NCBI RefSeq assembly: GCF_000009765.2
Contig: NC_003155.5
Span: forward strand, 2,542,001-2,606,000
DNA: 64,000 bases
Source of the DNA: Streptomyces avermitilis MA-4680 = NBRC 14893
GTDB lineage: Bacteria > Actinomycetota > Actinomycetes > Streptomycetales > Streptomycetaceae
Reading direction: 5' to 3'
Part shown: positions 8,655-23,009 of the stretch, piece after piece
How the letters are laid out: every line of letters starts with the position of its first letter
Position numbering within the stretch: the stretch's first letter is position 1
Translations under genes and position numbers: made by a program
Notes under the pieces: model-generated
The model's input: only the letters and a program-made list of their open reading frames with translations
What the model was told of the DNA's origin: nothing
Database searches by the model: none

Positions 8655-9920
8655 ATGTCGGCAACGAGCAACAGCAACTGGGACCGCCGATCCGTACTCC
8701 GAGCCGCCGCGGGCCTCGCGGCGCTGGGCCCGCTGGCCGCCTGCGGCAGCAACACCGGCCGTTCGGGCGGCGGGAGTTCGGGCGAGAGCCTGGTGCAGTA
8801 CTTCCACGCGTACGGCGAGGCGGGCACCGAGCAGGCCATCAGACGGTACGCGAAGGCGTACGACAAGGCCGCCGTGACCACGCAGTGGATCACCGGCACC
8901 AACTTCGAGAGCAAGCTGTTCTCGGCGCTGCTCACCGACAACGCGCCGGACGTCTTCGAGTTCCACCCACAGCTCCAGATGATCAAGAGCGGCCAGGTGG
9001 CGGCGCTGGACGACATCATCGATCCGGTCAAGGACGACTTCAACCCGGCCGACATCACGTCGCACACGGTCGACGGCAAGGTCTACGGCGTCCGGATGAT
9101 CGACGACCCGCAGTTCTTCTTCTACCGCAAGTCGCTGCTGGAAAAGGCCGGCACGGGCGTCCCCCAGACCCTGGACGAACTCGCCGAGGCCGCCGCCAAA
9201 CTCACCACCGACAAGGTCAAGGGCCTGTTCCTCGGCAACAACATGGTGGCGCCGAACTACGCCCTGGTCTGGGCGGCCGGCGCCGATCAGCTCAACGCCA
9301 AGAACGAGATCGCGTACCACACCGACGAGGTGGCCGCGGCGCTGAAGGTGTACCGCAAGATGTTCACCAGCGGGCATCTGCTCCTGGACGCCCCCGCCGA
9401 CTACTGGGACCCCTCGGCTCTGGTCCAGGGACTCACCGCGATCCAGTGGTGCGGCATGTGGGCCATGCCCGTGATGCAGCAGGCCCTCGGCGACGACCTC
9501 GGCATCTTCCCCTTCCCCTCGGCGGCCTCCGGCGCCAAGCCCGCGGTCTACAACGGCGGCTGGTCCATGTTCGTCAACGCCAAGGGCAAGAACGTCGACC
9601 TGGCCAAGGAGTACGTGAAGTGGCTCTGGATCGACCAGAAGAAGTACCAGGAGGACTGGGCGCTCAGCTACGGCTTCCACATACCGCCGCGCACCTCGAC
9701 CGCCGAGTCGGCCACCAAGCTCAAGTCGGGCCTGCCCGCTGAGGGCGTCAAGCTCTTCACCGACTACGGGCGCTTCGACAACGTCTCCTGGACCCAGGCC
9801 ATGATCAGCGCGCTCGAGGGCGTGATCGCCGACGCCGTCCGCAAGGGCAAGGACCCCGAGGCCGCGCTCGACACGGCGGACAAGAAGGTCAACCGCGAGC
9901 TCAAGAATCTCTTCGGATAG
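8655..9920 (+). CDS. sugar ABC transporter substrate-binding lipoprotein (CUT1 type)
   Basis: A 421-residue solute-binding protein that would catch an oligosaccharide outside the membrane and hand it to the two permeases encoded next. The N-terminus has twin Arg (DRRSVLRAAAGLAALG) followed by the lipobox LAAC near residue 30, so it is a Tat- or Sec-exported lipoprotein. Typical family-1 blocks are GKVYGVRMIDDPQFFFYRKSLLEKAG and YNGGWSMFVNAKGK. ATG 8655 has AAGGA upstream and puts the signal peptide at the right place; a longer in-frame version from 8619 is less likely. With GH2 beta-galactosidase in the operon, galactosides are the best guess for the ligand, but the sequence alone does not show it. 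Confidence 0.9.
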   Translation: MSATSNSNWDRRSVLRAAAGLAALGPLAACGSNTGRSGGGSSGESLVQYFHAYGEAGTEQAIRRYAKAYDKAAVTTQWITGTNFESKLFSALLTDNAPDVFEFHPQLQMIKSGQVAALDDIIDPVKDDFNPADITSHTVDGKVYGVRMIDDPQFFFYRKSLLEKAGTGVPQTLDELAEAAAKLTTDKVKGLFLGNNMVAPNYALVWAAGADQLNAKNEIAYHTDEVAAALKVYRKMFTSGHLLLDAPADYWDPSALVQGLTAIQWCGMWAMPVMQQALGDDLGIFPFPSAASGAKPAVYNGGWSMFVNAKGKNVDLAKEYVKWLWIDQKKYQEDWALSYGFHIPPRTSTAESATKLKSGLPAEGVKLFTDYGRFDNVSWTQAMISALEGVIADAVRKGKDPEAALDTADKKVNRELKNLFG

Positions 9921-9958
9921 GCCGGCGGACAGGTAACGACAGGCGGACAGGCAACGAC

Positions 9959-10921
9959 ATGTCGACCACCACGACGCGTGACGTCGCGCGCCCCGCCCCG
10001 GCCAAGGCGTCCAAGGCCGGGCCGCGGCGGGGTCTGCGGGGCACCACGCTCAACTTCTGGCTCTTCACCGGACCGTTCCTCCTCGGCCTGGTGATCTTCG
10101 TCTACGTCCCCATCGGCTGGAGCGTCTGGCTCAGCTTCTTCGAGGCGCGCTACACCGTCACGCCCAGCAAGTTCATCGGCCTCGACAACTACCGGCAGAT
10201 GCTGACGAACGGCGCCTTCGTCGACGCACTGGTCACGTTCACCGTCTTCGCCGCGATCATCGTGCCCGTCACCTGGGCGCTGTCGCTCGGCCTCGCGCTG
10301 ATGGTGCACCGGCTGCGCTTCATGAAGGCGTTCTTCCGGTCGGTGTTCTTCCTGCCCACCGCGTGCAGCTTCGTCGCCGCCTCGCTGATCTGGAAGATGT
10401 CCATCTTCAGCGGGGTGCGCTTCGGCCTGGCGAACACCGTCCTCGGCTGGTTCGGCGTCGAGAACATCGCCTGGCTGGCCGACCCCGACCCGCCCTGGTA
10501 CTGGCTGGTCATCGTCACGGTACGCCTGTGGCTCCAGGCCGGTTTCTACATGATCCTGTTCCTGGCGGCCCTGCAGAACATCCCGCCGGAGCTGTACGAG
10601 GCCGCCGCCATCGACGGCGCCGAGCCGGGCTGGCAGACCTTCCGGCACATCACGCTGCCCCAGCTGAGGGCCACGTCAACTGCCGTGATCCTGCTGCTCC
10701 TTGTGGCCGCCTACCAGGCCTTCGACGAGTTCTTCAACCTGCTGTCGAAGACCACATGGGGCCGGCCACCGCTGGTCGAGCTCTACTACACGGCCCTGGG
10801 CGAAAACCAGGACTACGGCGCGGGCAGCGCGGGCGCGGTCGTCCTGACCCTGCTCATCTGCGTCGTGACGCTGCTCCAGGGCAGGCTCATGGGTTTCGGA
10901 CGGGGGGACGAGTCCAAGTGA
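9959..10921 (+). CDS. sugar ABC transporter permease (MalF/UgpA type)
   Basis: A 320-residue permease with six hydrophobic helices and the cytoplasmic EAA loop ELYEAAAIDGAEPGWQTFRHITLPQL near residue 220, which docks the ATPase. The first helix is FWLFTGPFLLGLVIFVYVPI. It begins 38 bp after the binding protein and ends overlapping the next permease start (GTGA), so the two permeases are translationally coupled. No ATP-binding gene is present in the cluster; in Streptomyces a single shared ATPase (MsiK) energises many such importers, and I infer that here. Confidence 0.92.
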   Translation: MSTTTTRDVARPAPAKASKAGPRRGLRGTTLNFWLFTGPFLLGLVIFVYVPIGWSVWLSFFEARYTVTPSKFIGLDNYRQMLTNGAFVDALVTFTVFAAIIVPVTWALSLGLALMVHRLRFMKAFFRSVFFLPTACSFVAASLIWKMSIFSGVRFGLANTVLGWFGVENIAWLADPDPPWYWLVIVTVRLWLQAGFYMILFLAALQNIPPELYEAAAIDGAEPGWQTFRHITLPQLRATSTAVILLLLVAAYQAFDEFFNLLSKTTWGRPPLVELYYTALGENQDYGAGSAGAVVLTLLICVVTLLQGRLMGFGRGDESK

Positions 10922-11808
10922 CGACCGTCATCGAGAGCGACAAGGCCGGCGCCGTGCCCCCGAAGAAGCGCGGGCGCGAGGGACGGGGCGTCCTCGGCTC
11001 CACCGGCCTCTACCTCGCCACCGGCCTCTGCGCCCTGCTCTTCCTGGTCCCCTTCTACCTGATCATCCGCAACGCCCTGTCCACGGACGCCGAAATCACC
11101 GGCGAGGAATGGCAGTTCTTCCCCACGCACATCCGGTGGGGCAACATCACCGAGCTGTTCGACGACCCGACCGTGCCCTTCGCCCGTTCCCTGTGGAACT
11201 CCGCGGTGGTCGGTGTCCTCCACACGGCCGGCACCCTGCTGGTCTGCTCCCTCGCGGGCTACGGCCTCGCCAGGATCCCGTACAAGCACGCCGACAAGAT
11301 CTTCTACGCGGTCCTGGTGACCCTGATGGTCCCGGCCGCCGTCACCTTCGTACCGAGCTTCGTGCTGGTCTCGTCGCTCGGCTGGGTGGACAGCTACCGC
11401 GGTCTCATCATCCCGGGTCTGTTCAGTGGTTTCACCTGCTTCCTGTTCCGGCAGTACTTCCTGGGGTTCCCCAAGGAGCTGGAGGAAGCGGCGCGCATGG
11501 ACGGGCTCGGCTACTGGGGCGCGTACTGGCGCATCGTCGTGCCCAACTCGCTGAACTTCTTCGCGGCCATGGCCACCATCACCTTCATCAGCGGCTGGAA
11601 CGCCTTTCTGTGGCCGCTGGTCATCGGCCAGGGCGAGGACTCGTGGACCGTGCAGGTCGCCCTCTCCTCGTACATGACCAACCAGACCGTCAACTTCCAT
11701 CTGATCTTCATGGCCACCGCCATCTCGATCCTGCCCCTGGTACTCGTGTTCCTCTTCCTCCAGCGCTGGCTGGTGCAGGGGGTCGCGCAGACCGGCATCA
11801 AGGGCTGA
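10918..11808 (+). CDS. sugar ABC transporter permease (MalG/UgpE type)
   Basis: A 296-residue partner permease with six transmembrane helices and the EAA loop FPKELEEAARMDGLGYWGAYWRIVVP near residue 195. The GTG at 10918 overlaps the stop of the upstream permease by four bases and is preceded by CGGGGGGACGAG; a much longer open frame upstream is only read-through of the other frame. The C-terminus ends LVQGVAQTGIKG, the usual ending of MalG-type subunits. It is followed 27 bp later by the GH2 gene. Confidence 0.92.
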   Translation: MTTVIESDKAGAVPPKKRGREGRGVLGSTGLYLATGLCALLFLVPFYLIIRNALSTDAEITGEEWQFFPTHIRWGNITELFDDPTVPFARSLWNSAVVGVLHTAGTLLVCSLAGYGLARIPYKHADKIFYAVLVTLMVPAAVTFVPSFVLVSSLGWVDSYRGLIIPGLFSGFTCFLFRQYFLGFPKELEEAARMDGLGYWGAYWRIVVPNSLNFFAAMATITFISGWNAFLWPLVIGQGEDSWTVQVALSSYMTNQTVNFHLIFMATAISILPLVLVFLFLQRWLVQGVAQTGIKG

Positions 11809-14883
<3,075 letters not shown>

Positions 14884-14911
14884 TCGCGGCAGGCCTGTGC
14901 GCGGCGCTCCT

Positions 14912-14937
14912 GGCGGGGCGGGTGCGGGCGCCCCGCC
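14912..14937 (+). terminator. stem-loop terminator after the GH2 gene
   Basis: GGCGGGGCG (14912-14920) and CGCCCCGCC (14929-14937) form a perfect 9-bp stem with an 8-nt loop, 29 nt past the GH2 stop codon. It probably separates the transport operon from the xylanase gene. Confidence 0.7.
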
Positions 14938-15027
14938 CATCACCGGGAGCGGCAACCTGCCCGCGCCCGGCGGCAACTCAAGGGGGACGCACCACGCCCG
15001 CATCCGCCCCCACTCCCAGGAGCAGCC

Positions 15028-16104
15028 GTGCCCCACACAACAGCCGCCCACCGTCGTCGCGCCTCCCGTCCCCTCCCCCTCGTAGCCGTCGGCGCGCTGG
15101 TCGCCGCCGCCGTCGCCCTCCCCCAGCTCACCCCGGACGCCTTTGCCGCCACCACCCTCCGGGGCTACGCCGACGGCCGCGGCGTGCGGATCGGTGCGGC
15201 CGTCGGCGACAGCCCGTTGCGGAGCGACTCGGCGTACACCACCGCGCTGGACCGGGAGTTCAACTCCGTCACCGCCGAGAACGCGATGAAGTGGGACGCG
15301 GTGGAGCCCAGCCGGGGCGGCTTCGACTGGGCCGCCGCCGACCGGCTCGTCGCGCACGCGAGCGCACACGGCCAGGGAGTACGCGGGCACACCCTGGCCT
15401 GGTACGCACAGCTGCCGTCGTGGCTGAAGAACGGCAACTTCTCGGCCTCCGAGCTGAACACGATCCTCAAGAGCCACATCGACACCGAGGTCGGCCGCTA
15501 CAAGGGCAAGGTGTACGCCTGGGACGTGGTCAACGAGACGTTCAACGAGGACGGCTCGATGCGCGGTTCGCTGTGGCAGGACAAGCTCGGGACCGGGTAC
15601 ATCGCGAACGCGCTGCGGTGGGCGCACGCCGCCGACCCCGCCGCCAAGCTGTACATCAACGACTACAACATCGAGGCGGACAACGCGAAGAGCGACGCCC
15701 TGTACGCGCTGGCGAAGCAACTCCTGGCGGACGGGGTGCCGTTGCACGGCATAGGGTTCCAGTCCCACTTCGTGGTCGGGCAGGTGCCGTCCACCATGAA
15801 GGCCAATCTCAAGCGCTTCTCGGACCTGGGGCTCGAGGTCTCCGTCACCGAACTCGACATCCGCATCCCCCTGCCCGCCTCCTCCGACGAACTGGCTCAG
15901 CAGTCCGCCGACTACAAGACGGCCAGCGAGAACTGCCTGGGTGTCGCGCGCTGCGCGGGCATCACCGTGTGGGGCGTCAGCGACAAGTACTCATGGATCC
16001 CGGGGACGTTCAGCGGGTACGGCGCGGCCCTCCCGTACAACGAGAGCTACGCGGCGAAGCCCGCCTACACCGGGCTGTCGAACGGACTCGATCCGACCGC
16101 GTGA
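15028..16104 (+). CDS. secreted endo-1,4-beta-xylanase, GH10
   Basis: A 358-residue secreted enzyme with a signal peptide (positive start, hydrophobic core, cleavage near DAFA/A at about residue 41) and one GH10 TIM barrel. Recognisable blocks are [31 protein letters not shown], the acid/base Glu in [12 protein letters not shown] and the nucleophile Glu in [10 protein letters not shown]. No carbohydrate-binding module is attached, unlike many Streptomyces xylanases. The GTG at 15028 has GGAG at suitable distance. It would cut xylan outside the cell; its position after a terminator suggests its own promoter within 14938-15027. Confidence 0.92.
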   Translation: MPHTTAAHRRRASRPLPLVAVGALVAAAVALPQLTPDAFAATTLRGYADGRGVRIGAAVGDSPLRSDSAYTTALDREFNSVTAENAMKWDAVEPSRGGFDWAAADRLVAHASAHGQGVRGHTLAWYAQLPSWLKNGNFSASELNTILKSHIDTEVGRYKGKVYAWDVVNETFNEDGSMRGSLWQDKLGTGYIANALRWAHAADPAAKLYINDYNIEADNAKSDALYALAKQLLADGVPLHGIGFQSHFVVGQVPSTMKANLKRFSDLGLEVSVTELDIRIPLPASSDELAQQSADYKTASENCLGVARCAGITVWGVSDKYSWIPGTFSGYGAALPYNESYAAKPAYTGLSNGLDPTA

Positions 16105-16120
16105 GCCGCGTCCCGCCCTG

Positions 16121-16163
16121 GCCCGGCAGGGACGGTCCCCGGTCGGATCGCCCCTGCCCCGGG
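16121..16163. terminator. bidirectional terminator candidate between GH10 and UvrA-like genes
   Basis: GGCAGGG (16125-16131) pairs with CCCTGCC (16152-16158), extended by CCC/GGG with a bulge. It lies in the 91-bp gap between two convergent genes. Confidence 0.4.
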
Positions 16164-16195
16164 TCGCGCTGGACGCGTCGAGACCAGGGCCTCGG

Positions 16196-18583
<2,388 letters not shown>

Positions 18584-18807
18584 CGTGTCTCCATCTGTTG
18601 GGCGGGCCCGCCTTCGCGGTCTCCGTCGGCGCCGCCTCGCTCGATCCGACCGGCCTCGAGCGTACGTCCGGTTCTGCTGCGCACGGCGCTCACGCTAGCC
18701 GCGGCCAGGGGGCCCGCGCTTCTCGAATCCTGATCGGTCCGGCCGCCGCCGTCGCATCAGGTCCGACGGCTCGATGTCGCGGCGCACGATGTTCCGCCGC
18801 GCGTCTG

Positions 18808-18845
18808 GGTATATTAGGCAGCTACCTAGAGGCCCTAGGCTGTTG
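18808..18845. promoter_or_regulatory. divergent promoter and TetR operator candidate
   Basis: The only AT-rich spot in the 316-bp gap is TATATTA (18810-18816), usable as a -10 on either strand. It abuts the imperfect palindrome CAGCTACCTAG ... CCCTAGGCTG (18819-18842), with another CTAG at 18850. A TetR-type dimer bound here would cover both promoters. Confidence 0.45.
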
Positions 18846-18899
18846 GGTGACTAGGGGGCTGAGGGCCTTGATGGCTGAATCAGGTGGAGGTGGTGGCTC

Positions 18900-19484
18900 A
18901 TGGCTCGTGTCGGGCTGACGGTCGATCGAGTCGTGGAGGCCGCGGCCGACCTCGCGGACGAGGTCGGCTTCGAGAACGTCACCGTGTCCGCGCTGGCACG
19001 GCAGTTCGGGGTGAAGGACGCGAGCCTGTACTCGCACGTCAAGAACGTGCAGGATCTGCGCACACGGGTCGCCCTGCTGGCCGGCGAGGAGATGATCGAC
19101 CGGATCGCCGCCGCGGTGGCCGGCCGCTCGGGCAAGGACGCCCTGGCCGCCTTCGCCGACGCCTACCGGGAGTACGCCCTGGAACGGCCGGGACGGTACG
19201 CGGCGACCCAGATCCGGATCGACCAGACCCTCGTCGCCTCCTCCCGCGCCTTCCACCGGACCGCCGAGATCACCTACGGCATGCTGCGCGCCTACGGCCT
19301 CGAAGAGCCCGACCTGACCGACGCCGTACGACTGCTGCGCAGCACCTTCCACGGCTACTGCGCCCTGGAGGCGGCCGGCGGATTCGGTGCGCCCCGTGAC
19401 GTACTGGCGTCCTGGCAGCGGACCATCGACGCCCTCCACGCACTCCTCGAACACTGGCCCGAACAGGAGAGGGACCGTGACTGA
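18900..19484 (+). CDS. TetR/AcrR-family transcriptional regulator
   Basis: A 194-residue regulator. Residues 5-50 carry the TetR helix-turn-helix (VTVSALARQFGVKDASLYSHVKN), and the C-terminal part (PGRYAATQIR ... LRSTFHGYCALEAAGGFG) fits the WHG-type ligand-binding domain. It is divergent from the UvrA-like gene and overlaps by eight bases the hydrolase gene downstream, so it probably controls both. The ligand is unknown. Confidence 0.88.
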   Translation: MARVGLTVDRVVEAAADLADEVGFENVTVSALARQFGVKDASLYSHVKNVQDLRTRVALLAGEEMIDRIAAAVAGRSGKDALAAFADAYREYALERPGRYAATQIRIDQTLVASSRAFHRTAEITYGMLRAYGLEEPDLTDAVRLLRSTFHGYCALEAAGGFGAPRDVLASWQRTIDALHALLEHWPEQERDRD

Positions 19485-20298
19485 CCTGTACTACGAGGTG
19501 TGCGGCGGCGGGCCCGTGCTGCTCGTCGTCCCCGGCGGGGCCGGGCATCCGATGGGGCTCGACGGGATGACGGAGCGCCTCGCCACGCGGTTCACCGTCG
19601 TCACGTACGACCCGCTCGGCCTCGCGCACGGACGGCTCGGCGAACCCGTCGAGGACCAGCGGGCCCAGGCGTGGAGCGAGGGCGCGCGCCGGGTGCTCGA
19701 CGCGGTCCTGCCGGACGGCGAGTCGGCGTACGTCTTCGGCAGCAGCTCGGGCGCCATCGCCGCACTGGACCTGCTCGCCCGCCACCCGCGGCGGCTGCGG
19801 CACGTGGTCGCGCACGAGCCGCCGGTGGTGGCGGTGCTCGACGACGCGGCCGCGCAACGGGCGATGTTCGCGGAGGTGTACGAGGTCTACCGGGCGGCGG
19901 GCCTGGAGGCGGCCGCGGCCCGACTGGGCGCCGGGCTGACGGGAACGACTCCCGGCGAACCGCCCGGCGGCGCCGCCCAACCCCCCTCCCCCGCCGACGA
20001 GTTGTCCCACCCCATGCCGCTCTTCCTCACGCGCGTCCTGCGTCAGTTCACCGCCTACGAGCCCGACGTGACCGCACTCACCGCCCTGTCCCCGCGCCTC
20101 ACCCTCGGCGCCGGCGCCGACTCGCGCGGCCAATTGCTGCACCGCACGGCCTCCTTGGCCGCCGAGCTGAGCGGCAGCGGTTTCGTCGAGTTCCCCGGCG
20201 GTCACGTCGGGGCGGTCGAACACCCCGTGGAGTTCGCGGACCAGCTCGCGGAGACACTGCTTCCGGCCGGTGCCCCAGGCGTACCGCTGACCACTTAG
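19477..20298 (+). CDS. alpha/beta hydrolase
   Basis: A 273-residue alpha/beta-fold hydrolase. The oxyanion region is LLVVPGGAGHP, the nucleophile elbow is VFGSSSGAIAAL (Ser near residue 90) and the catalytic His is likely in GGHVGAVEHP near the end. The GTG at 19477 lies within the last codons of the TetR gene (8-bp overlap) with GAGAGGGA upstream, so the pair is translationally coupled; a longer open frame upstream is a shadow of the TetR gene. The substrate is unknown; coupling to a TetR gene and a UvrA-like protein suggests detoxification, which is inference. Confidence 0.85.
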   Translation: MTDLYYEVCGGGPVLLVVPGGAGHPMGLDGMTERLATRFTVVTYDPLGLAHGRLGEPVEDQRAQAWSEGARRVLDAVLPDGESAYVFGSSSGAIAALDLLARHPRRLRHVVAHEPPVVAVLDDAAAQRAMFAEVYEVYRAAGLEAAAARLGAGLTGTTPGEPPGGAAQPPSPADELSHPMPLFLTRVLRQFTAYEPDVTALTALSPRLTLGAGADSRGQLLHRTASLAAELSGSGFVEFPGGHVGAVEHPVEFADQLAETLLPAGAPGVPLTT

Positions 20299-20348
20299 AC
20301 TGAAAGCTTCGCCGGTAGCACGTGCCGCCCTGGGGGAGGGAGCGCGCC

Positions 20349-21719
20349 TTGTCTCAACAACAGCTGAGACGCGGACCGTCGAGGTCCGACCCGGCGCCGG
20401 TCACGCCCGGCGGTTCGCGACCCTCGAGGTTCGTGGGCTGGCTCGGTGGCCTCGGCTGCGCGGCCGCCGGGTACGGAGTGTTCCAGTTCCTGTTCGGAGT
20501 GCTGCCCGACAGCGTCACCGGCACCCCCGCCAAGTATGTGATCGCCGGCGTCAGCGGGCTCGGCACGGCCGCCGCGGCCTGGCTGGCGGCGGCGCTGGTC
20601 CGGGCCCGGGCCACCGCGTCGGCCCCCGGCCCCGCGCCGATCCCGTCCACCACCGCGCCCGGCCCGCTCCCCCAGATCTTCACGGGCGCCTACGACACCC
20701 TCGCCGATCAGGTCACCGTGGTCGACGACCCGGTGCGCGGGCAGCTCACCGGCTGGTCCCACTCCCTCGGCGAGGCCACGCCCGTGCGCCCGACCCCGGT
20801 CGGCACCGCCTACGGGCTGCACATCATGCTCGACCTGGGCGTGCCCGACGGGCGGCTCAGCACCGGCGACCTGGTCGACACCCTGTGGCGGCTGCGGTTG
20901 CCGGACGGCGGCTGGTCGGCGCGGTCCCAGGGGACCGCGGCCCGGCCGGAGGTCACCGCCCTGGTGCTGGGCGCGCTGGCCCGGGCCGGCGCCCCGCGGG
21001 ACCGGCTGGCGGCCGAGGTGGCGTTGTGCGAGGCCGGGTTCACGCCCGAACTCGACCGTACGGGACGCGAGTTGACCCATGTGGTGACGACCGTGCTGCG
21101 CGGACTGCTGCGCGCGGCGCCCCGCTCCGCCGCCCTCCCCCTGCTGCGCGAGGCCCTCGTCGGCGGTGCGATCACCGACCCGCAGCGCGACCACCGCCGC
21201 TGCTGGAGCCACCGCCTGGTGCCGGTGCACGGTCGGCCGTCGTCGCTGCACACCGCGCAGGCCGTGGTCGCCCTCGACCGCGCCGCCCGTGTGCTGGGCG
21301 AGAGCGCGAACGCGCGCGCGGCCCGCGAGGACGGCGTGCGCTGGCTGCTGGCCTGCGCGGACGAGCCGCACGACACCTGCCTGGACCTGGAGAACCTCCG
21401 GGAGGAGGTACGGCGCCCGCGCGCAGACGACCCCTCGCGCCACGAGGTGCTGAACGTACGGCACTTCACCGCCTCCTGGATCGTGCGCGCCCTGCTCACC
21501 CCGGGCGCGCGCGAGCTCGCCCGCGAGGACGGGATCGAGGAGGCGTGGCGGGAGCGGCTGGACGGCGCGGTCACAGCCGTGTGGGCGGGACAGACCGACG
21601 GCATCTGGGCCTGGGTGCGCGACGACAGCAGCGAGCTGCGCCGGCCCATGTGGATGACCTATCAAGGCCTTTCGGCGCTGCGGGCGCATGCCGTATGGAT
21701 GTATCAGCCTGGAAGCTGA
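20349..21719 (+). CDS. membrane-anchored protein with prenyltransferase/cyclase-like repeats, unknown function
   Basis: Not recognised as a named family. The N-terminus has two hydrophobic helices (about 28-50 GWLGGLGCAAAGYGVFQFLFG and 62-85), then a Pro-rich linker, then about 330 helical residues with repeats of the form GGWSARSQGTAARPEVTALVLGALARAG and SSLHTAQAVVALDRAARVL, reminiscent of the alpha/alpha toroid of squalene-cyclase or prenyltransferase beta-subunit folds; the DxDD-type catalytic motif was not seen. The TTG at 20349 follows GGGGGAGGGA and is the better start; GTG 20322 is the alternative (465 residues). A cupin-like gene follows 37 bp downstream, suggesting a two-gene unit. 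Confidence 0.6.
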   Translation: MSQQQLRRGPSRSDPAPVTPGGSRPSRFVGWLGGLGCAAAGYGVFQFLFGVLPDSVTGTPAKYVIAGVSGLGTAAAAWLAAALVRARATASAPGPAPIPSTTAPGPLPQIFTGAYDTLADQVTVVDDPVRGQLTGWSHSLGEATPVRPTPVGTAYGLHIMLDLGVPDGRLSTGDLVDTLWRLRLPDGGWSARSQGTAARPEVTALVLGALARAGAPRDRLAAEVALCEAGFTPELDRTGRELTHVVTTVLRGLLRAAPRSAALPLLREALVGGAITDPQRDHRRCWSHRLVPVHGRPSSLHTAQAVVALDRAARVLGESANARAAREDGVRWLLACADEPHDTCLDLENLREEVRRPRADDPSRHEVLNVRHFTASWIVRALLTPGARELAREDGIEEAWRERLDGAVTAVWAGQTDGIWAWVRDDSSELRRPMWMTYQGLSALRAHAVWMYQPGS

Positions 21720-21756
21720 AGTCGGTGGCGTCAACGGGTTGTTGGAGGGTGAGTGC

Positions 21757-22527
21757 ATGGGTGGTCGGCAGGTCCTGGCGGCGCGGCGGCGGCTCGCGCA
21801 GGCGCTGGACGGCGAACGGCCCGAGCACGAGCTGGTGGCGGCCGCCCGTACCGTCGTCGCCGAACTGGGCTCGACGGAGCGACTGTTGGAGCTGATCTCC
21901 GAACTGGCCTGCGGCGAGGGGGACCCCGAGGGCTGCGCCCGGCTGTCGTACCGGCACGTTCTCGGCTTCGACAAGCTCCTGCTGATCGACGGCGGTCCAC
22001 GGCACATGCTGCGCGCCCATCTGTGGCACCCCGGCGCGGGTGCGATCGGCAAGGAGGACATCCACAACCACCGCTCCCCGCTGGCGTCCTACGTGGTCCG
22101 GGGCCGGCTGACCATGGAGTTGTACGAGCAGGACGAGCGGAACGGGCAGGACGAGCGGAACGGGAAGGGCGAGCCTCGCGGCGGCGGCGGGATGGCGGCG
22201 GCCCGCTACAGGGAGTCCCTGGCGGACCGGTCGGCCGACTGGCTGCTGGAGCCCGCGGGCCCGGCCCGGCTGCGGATGACACACGTGGGTCAGTACACGG
22301 CGGGCAGCGCCTACGCCCTGCCCGCGCACACCCTGCACCGCGCCTGGTGCGACACGGACGTACCGACGGTGACGCTCTTCCTGGAGACGGGGAGTGAACG
22401 GCGGCGCCACACCGATGTGTTCACGGCGGCCGGCCCCCATCCGGGAACGGTCCCGAAGGTGCCGCTCGACGTGGCGGGCTACCTGGCGGAACTGGGCGGC
22501 CTGGCGGAGCTGCTCAGGAGTTCGTGA
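21757..22527 (+). CDS. cupin-fold protein of unknown function
   Basis: A 256-residue protein. After a helical first 80 residues comes a double-stranded beta-helix pattern: DIHNHRSPLASYVVRGRLTMELYE supplies two His of a metal site, and AYALPAHTLHRAWC a third His, as in cupins of the cysteine-dioxygenase or sugar-isomerase type. A charged insertion with repeats DERNGQDERNGKGE interrupts the sheet. Start ATG 21757 has GGAGGGTGAG at ideal spacing. It follows the toroid-like gene by 37 bp and probably forms an operon with it; the 3' end overlaps the convergent Nudix gene by 14 bp. The reaction is unknown. Confidence 0.65.
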   Translation: MGGRQVLAARRRLAQALDGERPEHELVAAARTVVAELGSTERLLELISELACGEGDPEGCARLSYRHVLGFDKLLLIDGGPRHMLRAHLWHPGAGAIGKEDIHNHRSPLASYVVRGRLTMELYEQDERNGQDERNGKGEPRGGGGMAAARYRESLADRSADWLLEPAGPARLRMTHVGQYTAGSAYALPAHTLHRAWCDTDVPTVTLFLETGSERRRHTDVFTAAGPHPGTVPKVPLDVAGYLAELGGLAELLRSS

Positions 22528-22939
22528 GGGCCTGGCGCACGATGTCCAGGTTGTACTCGTCGATGTCGACGCTCGACAGCTCCGACGGTGTCAGCCACGC
22601 GTACGCCTGGTCGGGCGCGGGGAGCGTGATGTCCGTGGACAGCGGCCGGACCAGGAAGTTGTCCTGCCAGTTCTTGGTCTCGTGCCCCCGATAGTCGCTG
22701 ACGAAGGACGACTCGCCGACCTTGCGGACCACCTCGCCGCGGAGTCCGGTCTCTTCCTTCAGCTCACGCAGGGCGCCGTCCCGGGGACTTTCGTCCGGTT
22801 CGAGCTTCCCGCACGGGACGCCCCACACGCGGGGCAGGAACCGTTCCCTCTCACTGCGGCGCACCAGGAGCACGCGCCCCTCGTCATCCATCACGACGGC
22901 GGCCGCCAGTCGTTTGTCGCCGGGGATGTCCATGTCCAT
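22514..22939 (-). CDS. Nudix hydrolase
   Basis: A 141-residue Nudix protein with a perfect Nudix box at about residues 42-64: GKLEPDESPRDGALRELKEE followed by TGL (GX5EX7REUXEEXGU), the Mg2+ site for cleaving nucleoside diphosphates linked to another group. The start at 22939 is preferred because AGGAACC lies just before ATG and the domain begins there; a longer frame to 23110 is non-coding in character. The substrate could be an oxidised nucleotide or NDP-sugar. It stands between convergent and codirectional genes without clear operon partners. Confidence 0.85.
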   Translation of the reverse strand: MDMDIPGDKRLAAAVVMDDEGRVLLVRRSERERFLPRVWGVPCGKLEPDESPRDGALRELKEETGLRGEVVRKVGESSFVSDYRGHETKNWQDNFLVRPLSTDITLPAPDQAYAWLTPSELSSVDIDEYNLDIVRQALTNS

Positions 22940-23009
22940 GGTTCCTCGGTCCCTCGCCGGTGATGAGTCCAAAGGGTCTGATACCCACGAAAGCTTCAAC
23001 CGTATCAGG

